Positions 42,177-51,193 of a stretch of DNA of 64,000 nt are shown here, piece by piece. The translations under genes and the position numbers were made by a program. The notes under the pieces were generated by a model that saw nothing but the letters and a program-made list of their open reading frames with translations, did no database searches and was not told the origin of the DNA. Numbering within the stretch: position 1 is the first letter of the stretch; every line of letters starts with the position of its first letter. This DNA comes from Bacillota bacterium (GTDB taxonomy: Bacteria > Bacillota > Clostridia > Christensenellales > Aristaeellaceae), in contig JAEYAR010000062.1 of the NCBI GenBank assembly GCA_023404715.1, forward strand, positions 1-64,000. The letters run 5' to 3'.

Positions 42177-43745
42177 TTATATCAGCATGCCTGCGTCGGG
42201 GGAAAGAAGCTTTCCGTTTGCAAAGGCCTGCTTTCCGTTGACCCAGACGGCACGGATGCCCTCCGGCAGCTGGTGGGGCTGTTCATAGGTGGCGCGATCC
42301 GTCAGCGCATCCCAATCGACGAGCACGAGGTCGGCTGCGTAGCCGGCGGCGATGCGTCCGCGCTCGTGCAGCCCCAAAAAATCCGCTGGCATGCGGGTGA
42401 TCTTGGCGACAGCCGCCTCGAGGGGGAGCATAGGGCGCTCCCGTACGTAACGGCGCAAAAAGCGGGGGAACGCGCCGAACTTGCGCGGATGGGCCCTGCC
42501 TCCGGCGGAGTAAAGCGCGTCGGAGACGACGATGCATTCCGGGCGGCGGAGGATTTTATCCACGTCCGCGGGATCCATGTGATGCTCGACGATGGTGACG
42601 GAACCCCCTTCGCGCAGGAGCAATTCCGCTGTGAAATCGAACGGGTCGCGGCCATAGCCCGCGGCGATATCGGCGATGCTGCGGCCGATCTCCCCCGCGA
42701 CCGAAGAGTCTGCCACCTCGATGCGGTCGAGCCCGGTGGTGGCGGCGAGGTTATCCCAATCATCCCGCTCGCGGCGAAGGGAAGCGACGATCGCGCTGCG
42801 CCGCACGGGATCGCGCAGCCTTTCAAGCAGTGCCTCCGTACCGCCGGAGAGCGCCTCCGGTGGGAAGAGCGTCGTCAGCGTTGTAGATCCCGCCGCGTAC
42901 GGGTAGGCGTCGAACGTGACCTGGAGCCCCTGGGCCTTCGCCTGGTCGATGCGGGCGAGGATTTCGTCCACCGCCCCGCCCCACATGTTTCTGCCGGCGG
43001 CCTTGAGATGGCTGATGTGCATGCGCGCGCCGGTCTGCCGCGCGAGGTCGATCACCTCTTCTACGCTGCGCACGACGCTTTTGCCCTCCCCGCGCATGTG
43101 GCAGACGACGGGCTTATGATGCCGGGCGGCGACTGAAGCGATGGCGAGCAGCTCGTCCCGGCCATAATAACACTCCGGCGCGTACATAAGCCCCAGGCTC
43201 AGACCCAACGCGCCCTGCGCGAGCGCGTCATCCAGCAAAGCGCAAATATGCGCAAGCTCATATGGCGAGCAGGGGGAGGGGGCGAAGCCCTTGACGCAGA
43301 TGCGCAGCGCGCCATTCCCGACGAAGTAGCCGGTGTTGACGGCGAGCGGGCGAGCGGACGCCGCGCGCAAAAACGCAGGCATGTCATAGCCGCGTAAGAC
43401 CTCCGGCATATCGCCGAGGATGGGCGCGGCATAGGCGCGCAGCGCGTCGAACGTACCCGGCGTGTTGGGCGCGGGGGAGAAGCCGCAATTGCCGCTGACC
43501 TGCGTCGTGATCCCCTGCGGCAGCTCGATGGAGGGCGCGCTTTGAAAGGGGGCCAGGTCGGCGTGGCGGTGCATGTCGACGAACCCGGGGAGCAAGAGCA
43601 GCCCTTGCGCTTCCACGTTTATTGCAGCGTCGACCCCATCGTCCGATACCAAACCGGCGATGCGTCCATCCTCAATGCAGACGTTTACGCGTCTTATGCC
43701 CTCAGGGCACGCAACGCGCGCATGATGAATGCATGTGCTAATCAT
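42177..43745 (-). CDS. N-acyl-D-amino-acid deacylase (D-aminoacylase family)
   Basis: 522 residues, amidohydrolase superfamily. Metal-binding GFVDMHRHADL near residue 55, TTQVSGNCGFSPAP containing the Cys ligand seen in D-aminoacylases, HMRGEGKSV and MHISHLKAAGRNMWG in the barrel, and the final SDALYSAGGRAHPRKFG. N-terminal and C-terminal strands form the small beta-sandwich. Expected to free D-amino acids from N-acyl forms. First gene of the three-gene unit, from a good minus-strand promoter. Confidence 0.87.
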   Translation of the reverse strand: MISTCIHHARVACPEGIRRVNVCIEDGRIAGLVSDDGVDAAINVEAQGLLLLPGFVDMHRHADLAPFQSAPSIELPQGITTQVSGNCGFSPAPNTPGTFDALRAYAAPILGDMPEVLRGYDMPAFLRAASARPLAVNTGYFVGNGALRICVKGFAPSPCSPYELAHICALLDDALAQGALGLSLGLMYAPECYYGRDELLAIASVAARHHKPVVCHMRGEGKSVVRSVEEVIDLARQTGARMHISHLKAAGRNMWGGAVDEILARIDQAKAQGLQVTFDAYPYAAGSTTLTTLFPPEALSGGTEALLERLRDPVRRSAIVASLRRERDDWDNLAATTGLDRIEVADSSVAGEIGRSIADIAAGYGRDPFDFTAELLLREGGSVTIVEHHMDPADVDKILRRPECIVVSDALYSAGGRAHPRKFGAFPRFLRRYVRERPMLPLEAAVAKITRMPADFLGLHERGRIAAGYAADLVLVDWDALTDRATYEQPHQLPEGIRAVWVNGKQAFANGKLLSPDAGMLI

Positions 43746-43792
43746 GAAGCGCCTCCTGCCCGGGGCCGGATTCCGGCCTCCGTATGCCTGAC

Positions 43793-43821
43793 ATTATAGT
43801 GGATTTTGCCGCGCCCGGCAA
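43793..43821 (-). promoter_or_regulatory. Promoter of the D-aminoacylase operon
   Basis: On the minus strand: TTGCCG (43821-43816), 17-base spacer, perfect TATAAT (43798-43793). Confidence 0.65.
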
Positions 43822-43839
43822 CCTTTGTTTTACTTGCGA

Positions 43840-43868
43840 TTTACAAGCGTCCGTCTTTTCGGTATAAT
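43840..43868 (+). promoter_or_regulatory. trmB promoter
   Basis: TTTACA (43840-43845), 17-base spacer, perfect TATAAT (43863-43868). Confidence 0.72.
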
Positions 43869-43908
43869 GGGACGGATCGCTGATGCCAGAGAAGGAGTGC
43901 CGCAATAT

Positions 43909-44580
43909 ATGCATATGAGGAGAAAACCCTGGGCGCGACCGGAGCTGGAGGCCTGCCCCTATTACCGTCTGGAACCGCGCGAATACAGGGGGCGATGGCG
44001 GGCGCAATTTGCGCGAGACCAAAGCCTGCACATAGAGCTCGGATGCGGCAAGGGCGTTTCGACGGCGCGCATGGTGCGCGAGAACCCGGACGTCAATTAC
44101 GTCGCCATCGACCTCGTGCGGGACGTGCTGGGCTATACCAGGCGCAATATCGAGGCGGCTTACGCCGGGGAGCCGGTGGAAAACGCCGTCATCGCGGCCC
44201 TGAACATCGAGTGTATCGGACAGTTTTTTGCGCAAGAGGATGCGGTAGAGCGCATCTACATCAGCTTTTGCAACCCCTGGTCGCAAAAGAAGAAGCACGA
44301 GAAAAGGCGCCTGACGCATCCGCGCCAGCTGCGCCAGTATCGCGCGTTTCTGTGCGACGGGGGCGAAATCTGGTTCAAGACGGACGACGATACGCTCTTT
44401 GACGATTCGCTCGCCTACTTTCACCAGTGCGGGTTTGACATCGCCTATCAGACGCGTGATCTGCACGCGAGCGGCTTTTCGCCCAACTATGAGAGCGAGC
44501 ACGAGATCAAGTTCACAGCGCTCGGCGTGCCGATCAAGTTTCTCATCGCCGTGAAACGGCTGCTGGATGTGCAAATCTGA
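43909..44580 (+). CDS. trmB: tRNA (guanine-N7-)-methyltransferase
   Basis: 223 residues. Makes m7G46 in tRNA using S-adenosylmethionine. The SAM site is LHIELGCGKG (~residue 42), then NYVAIDL, and the substrate-binding stretch FCNPWSQKKKHEKRRLTHP, whose first acidic residue (DPWP in many homologues) is Asn here, a variant that I recall from some clostridia. The C-terminal NYESEHEIKF matches the family's T-x-Y-E end region. The ATG at 43909 was taken because AAGGAG lies 11 bases upstream; the next ATG is two codons further. Confidence 0.88.
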   Translation: MHMRRKPWARPELEACPYYRLEPREYRGRWRAQFARDQSLHIELGCGKGVSTARMVRENPDVNYVAIDLVRDVLGYTRRNIEAAYAGEPVENAVIAALNIECIGQFFAQEDAVERIYISFCNPWSQKKKHEKRRLTHPRQLRQYRAFLCDGGEIWFKTDDDTLFDDSLAYFHQCGFDIAYQTRDLHASGFSPNYESEHEIKFTALGVPIKFLIAVKRLLDVQI

Positions 44581-44594
44581 CAAGGATTTTCAAG

Positions 44595-44634
44595 AAACGC
44601 CAACGAAAGCGCTATGCTTTTGGGCGTTTTTGTT
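44595..44634 (+). terminator. trmB terminator
   Basis: Outer stem AAACGCC (44595-44601) / GGCGTTT (44623-44629), inner stem AAAGC / GCTTT, followed by TTTTTGTT. It overlaps the place of the -35 box for the next promoter. Confidence 0.6.
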
Positions 44635-44635
44635 G

Positions 44636-44641
44636 TATAAT
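44636..44641 (+). promoter_or_regulatory. -10 box of the cas operon promoter
   Basis: Perfect TATAAT 39 bases before the NUDIX-Cas3 start. No good -35 box is seen at 17 bases (TATGCT), so the promoter is probably weak or activated. Confidence 0.45.
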
Positions 44642-44679
44642 GACATTTAGAATACATAGGATACGGAGGGGATGCACCG

Positions 44680-47223
44680 ATGATACAGGTCGCCGCGGCG
44701 ATCATCCGAAACGATCAGGGCGGTATTTTGCTCTGCCGTCGGGGGCCCGGAGGGGAATGCGCAGGCCTATGGGAGTTCCCCGGCGGCAAGATCGAGCCGG
44801 GCGAGACGGCCTATGATTGCGTCGTGCGCGAGATCCGGGAAGAGCTGGGCGTGCGGATATTGCCCAAAGGGGTCATGATGCAAACGCAGTACGCCTACCC
44901 GTCGCGTACGATCGATTTCACTTTTTTTGACGCCAAGGTTCTGTCCGGCACGATCATGCCACAGGTGCATGCGCAGATTGCATGGGTATCCCCCGCAGGC
45001 ATCTTGCAATACGATATTTGCCCGGCAGATCGATCGATGGCGCGCAGGGTAGCGGAGCGTGGCGAATTCGCCGTATTATACGCGCACAGCGCGCAAGGCA
45101 AGCCATGGCAGACGCTTGAAGAGCATTTGCAACACACGGCGCAGCTGGCGGCGGAATTTGCGGGCGTATTTGGCTGTACACAGTGGGGGAGCGCGCTGGG
45201 TTGGCTGCACGACATAGGCAAGGCCAAGCTTGCTTTTCAGCGCAAGCTGGAGGGAAAGGCGATCCGGGTAGAACACTCGGCCGCGGGCGCGGTGTTGGCG
45301 GACGAGGCGAAGGGCGTGGTCCGTCAGCTCGCCTATTGTGTCGCTGGGCACCATGGAGGCCTGCCGGACGGGGGCGCTGCAACGGATATGGCGGATGCAA
45401 CGACGCTGCGCGCGCGTTTGAAGCGCGAACGCGAGCAAAAGCGCGAGTGGGAAGGCGTGGTGAACCCTCAAGCGGTGCTGCCAAAGGCGCCCCCAGCGAT
45501 CACGCCGTTTTGCGTACAACCGGGTTTTTCCCTCTCGTTTTGGATGCGCATGCTCTTCTCTTGCCTGGTGGACGCGGACTATTTGGATACGGAGGCCTTC
45601 GTGCAGGGGCCGCAGCCACGTGGCGGCGGGGAAGCTATCGACCGATTGCGAGAGCGTTTGGACGAATACATGGGAAGATTCGGGGCGCCCACGACGGCGA
45701 TTAACGTAAAACGATGCGAAATTCTGGAAGACTGCCGCCGGGCCGCGGAGGGGAAACGCGGGCTCTACGCGCTCACCGTGCCGACGGGCGGCGGCAAGAC
45801 GCTGGCCTCGCTGGCCTTTGCCCTGCGCCATGCCCAAAAGCACGAGCTGCGCCGGGTGATCTACGTCATTCCCTATACGAGCATTATTGAGCAGACGGCT
45901 CAGGAGTTCAGAAGGGTGCTCGGCGCGCAAAACGTGCTCGAGCATACCAGCACGGCGGAGTATGACGGGGAGGATACGGATGAGGCGGCATACGCCCGTA
46001 GGTTGGCGGCGGAGAATTGGGACGCGCCGGTCGTGGTCACGACGAGTGTGCAGTTTTTCGAATCGCTCATGGCGAACAAACCCTCGCGATGCCGCAAGCT
46101 GCATAACATTTCTGAATCGGTCGTGATTTTTGACGAGGCGCAACAGCTGCCGGAGCGGTTTTTGCTGCCGGTGATGCGCATGATCGCCGAGCTCGTGCAA
46201 AGCTACGGGGTTACGGCGGTGCTCTGCACGGCGACGCAGCCGTCGCTGGGCAAGTTTTTCAAACCGCTGGGCTTTGAGATCAAGGAGATCTGCGGGGATA
46301 CGCTCGGGCTTTACCACTTCTTCCGGCGCGTACGCTATGAATACGCCGGTCGCTGGACGGATGCGCGCATCGCGGAGGAACTCAGAGCGCACGACCGGAT
46401 ACTGGTCGTAGTCAACTCCATCGCGCACGCCCAAGCGCTCTACGAGTCGATCGGGCCGGAAGACGCGTATTGCCTGACGACGCTGTTGACCCCGGCCGAA
46501 AGGCGCGCACAGATCGGGGAGATCAAGGCCAAGCTTCTGGACCCGGATGCGCCGCCTTGTCGCGTCATCTCGACAAGCCTGATTGAGGCGGGCGTGGATC
46601 TAGATTTTCCGCGCGTTTGCCGCGAGGTAGCCGGGCTGGACAGCATCATACAGGCCGCGGGGCGCTGCAACCGCGAGGGCAAGCGCGGAGCGGAGGAAAG
46701 CATGGTGACGGTTTTTCGCACGGACGCGGAGTGGGAGGGTCGTGTGCCGACGCCGCTGAAGACGCCTGCGCGCATCGGTCAGAGGATCATGGAAACGCAT
46801 GAGGATATCGCTTCGCCGGACGCGATCGCCGCCTATTTTGATACCCTGCATGTCCTGCGCGGCGAGGCGCTGGACGCCGAGCATATCGTCGAGGAGATGA
46901 GCAAGCCCGGCTCTATTCCCTTTGCATGGGCAGATCGGACGTTTAAGCTCATCGGCGAGGATACGTGCGCCGTGCTCATCCCGCGGGGCGAGCGCGCGCT
47001 CGACTGTGAGGAGAGGCTGCGCGCCGGGGAACGAAGCCGGGAGCTGCTGCGCGCCGCAGCGCAATACTGCGTCAACATACGGAAAAAAGCGTTGGCCGCG
47101 TTGCTCGGCGCCGGCGCGATAGAGATATTAGACGATCAGATTGCGGTGCTGATAAGCCCCGAAGGCTATGACCCTCATAAAGGTCTGCACATTCCGGCGA
47201 CGGGTATCGGGTTGTTTTCTTAA
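44680..47223 (+). CDS. cas3: Cas3 with an N-terminal NUDIX (MutT-like) domain fusion
   Basis: 847 residues. Residues ~1-125 form a complete MutT-type NUDIX domain with a perfect box G-x5-E-x7-RE-U-x-EE-x-G-U (G36 to V58) and the MutT-like end ICPADRSMARRV. From ~130 a full type I-C Cas3 follows: HD nuclease (YAHSAQGKPWQTLEEH, GWLHDIGK at ~174-181, GHHGG at 223-227) and SF2 helicase (PTGGGKT 368-374, FDEAQ ~484-488, CTATQ ~516-520, AGRCNREG). Normal Cas3 would begin near residue 130. The only good ribosome-binding site (GGAGGGG) lies before the NUDIX start, and no site precedes the internal ATG at residue 120, so the fused protein is probably made. Leads the operon cas3-5-8c-7-4-1-2. Confidence 0.87.
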   Translation: MIQVAAAIIRNDQGGILLCRRGPGGECAGLWEFPGGKIEPGETAYDCVVREIREELGVRILPKGVMMQTQYAYPSRTIDFTFFDAKVLSGTIMPQVHAQIAWVSPAGILQYDICPADRSMARRVAERGEFAVLYAHSAQGKPWQTLEEHLQHTAQLAAEFAGVFGCTQWGSALGWLHDIGKAKLAFQRKLEGKAIRVEHSAAGAVLADEAKGVVRQLAYCVAGHHGGLPDGGAATDMADATTLRARLKREREQKREWEGVVNPQAVLPKAPPAITPFCVQPGFSLSFWMRMLFSCLVDADYLDTEAFVQGPQPRGGGEAIDRLRERLDEYMGRFGAPTTAINVKRCEILEDCRRAAEGKRGLYALTVPTGGGKTLASLAFALRHAQKHELRRVIYVIPYTSIIEQTAQEFRRVLGAQNVLEHTSTAEYDGEDTDEAAYARRLAAENWDAPVVVTTSVQFFESLMANKPSRCRKLHNISESVVIFDEAQQLPERFLLPVMRMIAELVQSYGVTAVLCTATQPSLGKFFKPLGFEIKEICGDTLGLYHFFRRVRYEYAGRWTDARIAEELRAHDRILVVVNSIAHAQALYESIGPEDAYCLTTLLTPAERRAQIGEIKAKLLDPDAPPCRVISTSLIEAGVDLDFPRVCREVAGLDSIIQAAGRCNREGKRGAEESMVTVFRTDAEWEGRVPTPLKTPARIGQRIMETHEDIASPDAIAAYFDTLHVLRGEALDAEHIVEEMSKPGSIPFAWADRTFKLIGEDTCAVLIPRGERALDCEERLRAGERSRELLRAAAQYCVNIRKKALAALLGAGAIEILDDQIAVLISPEGYDPHKGLHIPATGIGLFS

Positions 47224-47252
47224 AAACTACAAAGGACATGGAGGTGAACTAC

Positions 47253-47915
47253 ATGGGTTACGGAATCCGAATGGAGGCATGGGGCGACTACGCGCTGTTT
47301 TCCCGGCCCGAAATGTCTGTGGAGCGCGTGAGCTACGACGTGATCACGCCGTCCGCCGCGCGCGGGCTGCTGGAAGCCGTTTACTGGCATCCGGGGCTGA
47401 AATGGCGCGTTGACCGCATCCACGTCTTAAACCCCATCCGTTTTTCAAACGTCCGGCGCAACGAGGTTTCCAGCAAGCTGCTGGCTTCGACGGTCAGCGC
47501 AGCGATGGCGGGCACGGGCACGATGCCTGTTTTGGATCGGGGTAAGGACATCCAACAGCGCGCCTCGCTGCTGCTGCGCGACGTGCGCTATGTGATCGAG
47601 GCGCACTTTGACATGACGCGGCAGGCAGGCATTGACGACACGCCGGATAAATTCTACGCGATCGCATTAAACCGCCTGCGCGCGGGAAAGTGCTTTCATC
47701 AGCCGTATTTTGGCTGTCGGGAGTTTCCTGCGCATTTTAGGCGCTATGAGGAAGACGAAACGCCCATCGCGGATGCGCTTAGGGGCGAACGGGATCTCGG
47801 CTACATGCTCTACGATATGGATTACGATCATCCGGGCCGCATTCAGCCGATGTTCTTCCGCTGCGTGATGCGCGATGGCACGATCGACCTGAGGGATTGC
47901 GAGGTGGTTCGATGA
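47253..47915 (+). CDS. cas5c: CRISPR-associated protein Cas5, type I-C
   Basis: 220 residues. Cas5c (Cas5d) both forms part of Cascade and, lacking Cas6 in I-C, processes pre-crRNA. Typical N-terminus GYGIRMEAWGDYALFSRPEM, then YDVITPSAARGLLEAVYW (RAMP fold) and the C-terminal MLYDMDY. No cas6 is present in the locus, as expected. The ATG was taken at 47253, nine bases after GGAGG. Its stop overlaps the cas8c start (ATGA). Confidence 0.92.
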   Translation: MGYGIRMEAWGDYALFSRPEMSVERVSYDVITPSAARGLLEAVYWHPGLKWRVDRIHVLNPIRFSNVRRNEVSSKLLASTVSAAMAGTGTMPVLDRGKDIQQRASLLLRDVRYVIEAHFDMTRQAGIDDTPDKFYAIALNRLRAGKCFHQPYFGCREFPAHFRRYEEDETPIADALRGERDLGYMLYDMDYDHPGRIQPMFFRCVMRDGTIDLRDCEVVR

Positions 47916-49645
47916 TCCTGCAGGCGTTGTGCGAGTATTATGAGGCGTGCGCGGCAAGCGGCGGCGAGATCGCCCGCTTCGGCTACAGCGACGCCGGGGT
48001 GTCGTTTGCGCTGCAGATTTCATGGACGGGCGATCTGCTTAGCGTCATCCCGCTCAAGGAGGAGGTGCGGCGCGGCAAGAAGACGGTGTACATCCCCAAG
48101 CGCATGATCGTGCCGGAGCAGGCGACGCGCACCGTCGGCGTGATGGCAAACTTCCTGTGCGACAACGGCGGTTACTTGCTCGGCGTGGATGCGAAGGGCA
48201 AGCCGGAGCGTACGCGCCGGTGTTTTGAGGCGGCGAAGGCGCTGCATCTATCCCTCCTTGGCGATGTAGAGGACCCGGCGGCGCGGGCGGTCTGTGCGTT
48301 TTTTACATCGTGGAATCCGGATACGGCACAGGATAATCCCGTCCTTGCGGACAGCATAGGCGAGATCATGGGCGGCGCGCTGCTGGTTTTCTTTCTGCCG
48401 GACGACCGATACGCACAGGATGTGCCCGCCCTGCAGGCGGCCTGGGACGCGCATGCGTCGAACGAGGCGGATGCGGTGCGAATGCCCTGTCTCGTGACGG
48501 GGAAGCCGGATCAACCCGTAGCGCTGATCCACAACAAGATCAAGGGCGTGCGAGACGCCCAGGCCGTCGGCGCGACGCTGGTGGGCTTTAACGCGCCCGC
48601 TTATGAATCGTATGGATGCGATAAGGATCAAGGGCTCAACGCGCCGGTCAGCCGCTATGCGGCGTTTGCGTATACGACGGCGCTCAATAAGCTGCTCGCC
48701 GATACAAGACATAAAAAGCAGATCGGCGATATGACGATCGTCTATTGGGCGAAGAACGGCGAGACAGCGTATGCGGACGTATTCAGCATGACGCTTGACC
48801 CGCAGCAATCGGACGATCAAAAGCTGGACGCCATTTTGAGCCCGCTCTCAAGGGGCGAGATGCTGGATATCGAGGCGATCGATCAGGACATGCCGTTTAC
48901 CATTCTGGGCCTCTCGCCCAATGCCGCGCGCATCTCGGTACGCCTGTTCCTGCGCGGCACGTTCGGCGCGATGCTCAAGAACTTGGCAGCGCATTACGCT
49001 CGGATCGATATTGTGCGCGCGCCTTATGAACCCACGTACCTGACGCCCTATGAACTGCTGCTCGAGACGACCAACCGGAAGGCGTCCAGCCCGACGCCCG
49101 CGCCGTTGCTCGCAGGCGCGGTGCTGCGTGCGATTCTGGAAAATCAAAAATACCCTGAGGCACTTTTAACCGCGGTTTTGCTGCGCATACGCGCAGAGCT
49201 GAACATCACGCGCGCAAAGGCAGCCATACTGCGCGGATATTTAATCAAAAATCGGGAGAGAGACGAGGGAGAGATTAAGATGGCGCTCAACGAAAGCTGT
49301 ACGGACAGGGCCTATGTGCTCGGCAGGCTGTTCGCGGTCTTGGAAAAGGCACAGATGGACGCAAACCCCGGCATTAACACGACGATCAAGGATCGCTACT
49401 TCGCATCGGCCTGCGCGACGCCGGCGGCGGTCTTCCCAACGCTGCTCAAGCTGAGCCGTAGCCATATCGCCAAGGCGGAGTACGGCTATGTGTCGGAAAA
49501 CGCGATCGCCAAGCTCATGGATCTGCTGGACGCCAAACCGTTCCCAACGCGGCTCGATCTGGAGGAGGAGAGCATGTTTTACCTCGGCTATTATCACCAG
49601 GTTCAGACGCGTTATCAGAAGAAGAACACAGAGGAGGTAAAGTAA
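47912..49645 (+). CDS. cas8c: CRISPR-associated protein Cas8c (Csd1), type I-C large subunit
   Basis: 577 residues. Recognises the PAM and scaffolds Cascade. Recognisable segments: MILQALCEYYE at the start, LLGVDAKGKPERTRRCFEA, HNKIKGVRDAQAVGATLVGF and FNAPAYESYG, then MSLSPNAARI-like FTILGLSPNAARISVRLFL, and the C-terminal region ALNESCTDRAYVLGRLFAVL. Length is within the family's range (~570-650). Overlaps cas5c by four bases and is followed by cas7c after one base. Confidence 0.93.
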   Translation: MILQALCEYYEACAASGGEIARFGYSDAGVSFALQISWTGDLLSVIPLKEEVRRGKKTVYIPKRMIVPEQATRTVGVMANFLCDNGGYLLGVDAKGKPERTRRCFEAAKALHLSLLGDVEDPAARAVCAFFTSWNPDTAQDNPVLADSIGEIMGGALLVFFLPDDRYAQDVPALQAAWDAHASNEADAVRMPCLVTGKPDQPVALIHNKIKGVRDAQAVGATLVGFNAPAYESYGCDKDQGLNAPVSRYAAFAYTTALNKLLADTRHKKQIGDMTIVYWAKNGETAYADVFSMTLDPQQSDDQKLDAILSPLSRGEMLDIEAIDQDMPFTILGLSPNAARISVRLFLRGTFGAMLKNLAAHYARIDIVRAPYEPTYLTPYELLLETTNRKASSPTPAPLLAGAVLRAILENQKYPEALLTAVLLRIRAELNITRAKAAILRGYLIKNRERDEGEIKMALNESCTDRAYVLGRLFAVLEKAQMDANPGINTTIKDRYFASACATPAAVFPTLLKLSRSHIAKAEYGYVSENAIAKLMDLLDAKPFPTRLDLEEESMFYLGYYHQVQTRYQKKNTEEVK

Positions 49646-49646
49646 G

Positions 49647-50528
49647 ATGGAGGCAATCAAAAATCGGTATGAGTTCGTCATCCTGTTCGATGTGGAAAAT
49701 GGGAACCCCAACGGCGACCCGGACGCGGGCAACATGCCGCGTATCGATCCGGAGACGGGGCTGGGCATCGTCACAGACGTCTGCCTGAAGCGGAAGATCC
49801 GTAACTACGTGCAGATGGTCAAAGAAGGCGACCCGAACTACAATATCTACGTGAGCGAAGACACGTCGCTGAACGCGAACGATAAAAAGGCGTTTGAAGC
49901 CCTGGGCGTAGATGAGAAAAAGCTTTCCAAAAAGGACGACCCGCAGATCGATAGGAAGCTGCGCGATTTTATGTGCTCGCACTTTTTCGACGTCCGCACA
50001 TTTGGCGCGGTGATGACCACATTCGTGAAGGCTGCCCTGAACTGTGGTCAAGTGCGCGGCCCCGTGCAATTGGGCTTTGCGCGCTCGATCGACCCGATCT
50101 TCCAGCAACAGGTGACGATTACCCGCGTGGCGATCACCAAGGAGGAGGATAAGGCGAACAAGAAGACGGAGATGGGGAATAAGTTCGTCGTTCCCTACGC
50201 ATTGTACCGCTGCGAGGGCTATGTCAGCGCAAATTTGGCCCGCCGCGTGACGGGTTTCTCCGAGCAGGATCTGCAGCTGCTTTGGGAGGCGATCGTCAAT
50301 ATGTTTGAGCACGATCACTCCGCTGCCAGAGGCAAGATGGCCGTGCGTGAACTGATCGTATTCAAGCATGACAGCGAATTGGGCAACGCACCCTCCCACA
50401 AGCTTTTTGATACCGTGCGCGTGATAAAGAAGGCGGATGTAGGCGCCCCGCGCTGCTATGCGGATTACGAGGTGCGCGTGGATGCAGAGGCTGTGCCGGA
50501 GGGCGTTACGATGACGCGTAGGGTGTGA
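49647..50528 (+). CDS. cas7c: CRISPR-associated protein Cas7 (Csd2), type I-C backbone
   Basis: 293 residues. Cascade backbone subunit binding crRNA. FDVENGNPNGDPDAGNMPRI is the hallmark N-terminal segment, with VTDVCLKRKIRNYV, RTFGAVM and QVRGPVQLGFARSIDPI. Start after GGAGG, one base past cas8c stop. Its stop overlaps the cas4 GTG start (GTGA). Confidence 0.94.
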   Translation: MEAIKNRYEFVILFDVENGNPNGDPDAGNMPRIDPETGLGIVTDVCLKRKIRNYVQMVKEGDPNYNIYVSEDTSLNANDKKAFEALGVDEKKLSKKDDPQIDRKLRDFMCSHFFDVRTFGAVMTTFVKAALNCGQVRGPVQLGFARSIDPIFQQQVTITRVAITKEEDKANKKTEMGNKFVVPYALYRCEGYVSANLARRVTGFSEQDLQLLWEAIVNMFEHDHSAARGKMAVRELIVFKHDSELGNAPSHKLFDTVRVIKKADVGAPRCYADYEVRVDAEAVPEGVTMTRRV

Positions 50529-51193
50529 GCGCCTATCGAGAGGAGGATTACCTCACGATCTCCGGAATACAGCATTTCTGCTTTTGCCCCCGGCAGTGGG
50601 CGCTCATCCATGTCGAGCAGCAGTGGGCGGAAAACCTGTTGACGGTCGAGGGCGATATTTTGCACGCGCGCGCACACGAGCGGGATAGGCTGGAGAAACG
50701 CGGGGAGCGCTACGTAACGCGCGCTATGCCGGTCAGCTCTGCACGGCTGGGCGTCAGCGGAATACTCGACGTACTCGAATGGCAGGAAGATGACGATGGC
50801 ATTTCGATCACCGGCAGGGAGGGGCGCTATCGCCCCGTCCCTGTCGAATATAAGCGCGGGGAACCTAAGGAGGGGGATGAAGATAGGCTGCAGCTCTGTT
50901 GCCAAGCGATGTGCCTGGAGGAGATGCTCGCAACGGAAATACCCCGAGGATACCTCTTTTACGGTGAAACGCGCAGGCGTGAAGCGGTGGACTTTCAGGC
51001 GCCGCTGCGCGCACGCGTAGAAGAGATGCTCGGTCAAATGCATGCATACGATGCGCGGCGTTATACCCCGCAGGTGCGTGCGAGAAAGGCCTGCCGATCC
51101 TGCTCCTTGCGGGAGATATGTCTGCCCATCCTCAACAAAAGGAAAAGCGCGACCGATTACATCCATGAGCATACGCTGGAGGGAGCGCCATGA
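50525..51193 (+). CDS. cas4: CRISPR adaptation nuclease Cas4
   Basis: 222 residues from GTG overlapping cas7c. RecB-like exonuclease with an iron-sulfur cluster: Cys in FCFCPRQWAL (~residue 18-20) and the C-terminal trio RKACRSCSLREICLP. Nuclease residues appear in GILDVLEW and PVPVEYKRGEPK (E-x-K). Trims prespacers and sets PAM-side orientation with Cas1-Cas2. Confidence 0.92.
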   Translation: MSAYREEDYLTISGIQHFCFCPRQWALIHVEQQWAENLLTVEGDILHARAHERDRLEKRGERYVTRAMPVSSARLGVSGILDVLEWQEDDDGISITGREGRYRPVPVEYKRGEPKEGDEDRLQLCCQAMCLEEMLATEIPRGYLFYGETRRREAVDFQAPLRARVEEMLGQMHAYDARRYTPQVRARKACRSCSLREICLPILNKRKSATDYIHEHTLEGAP

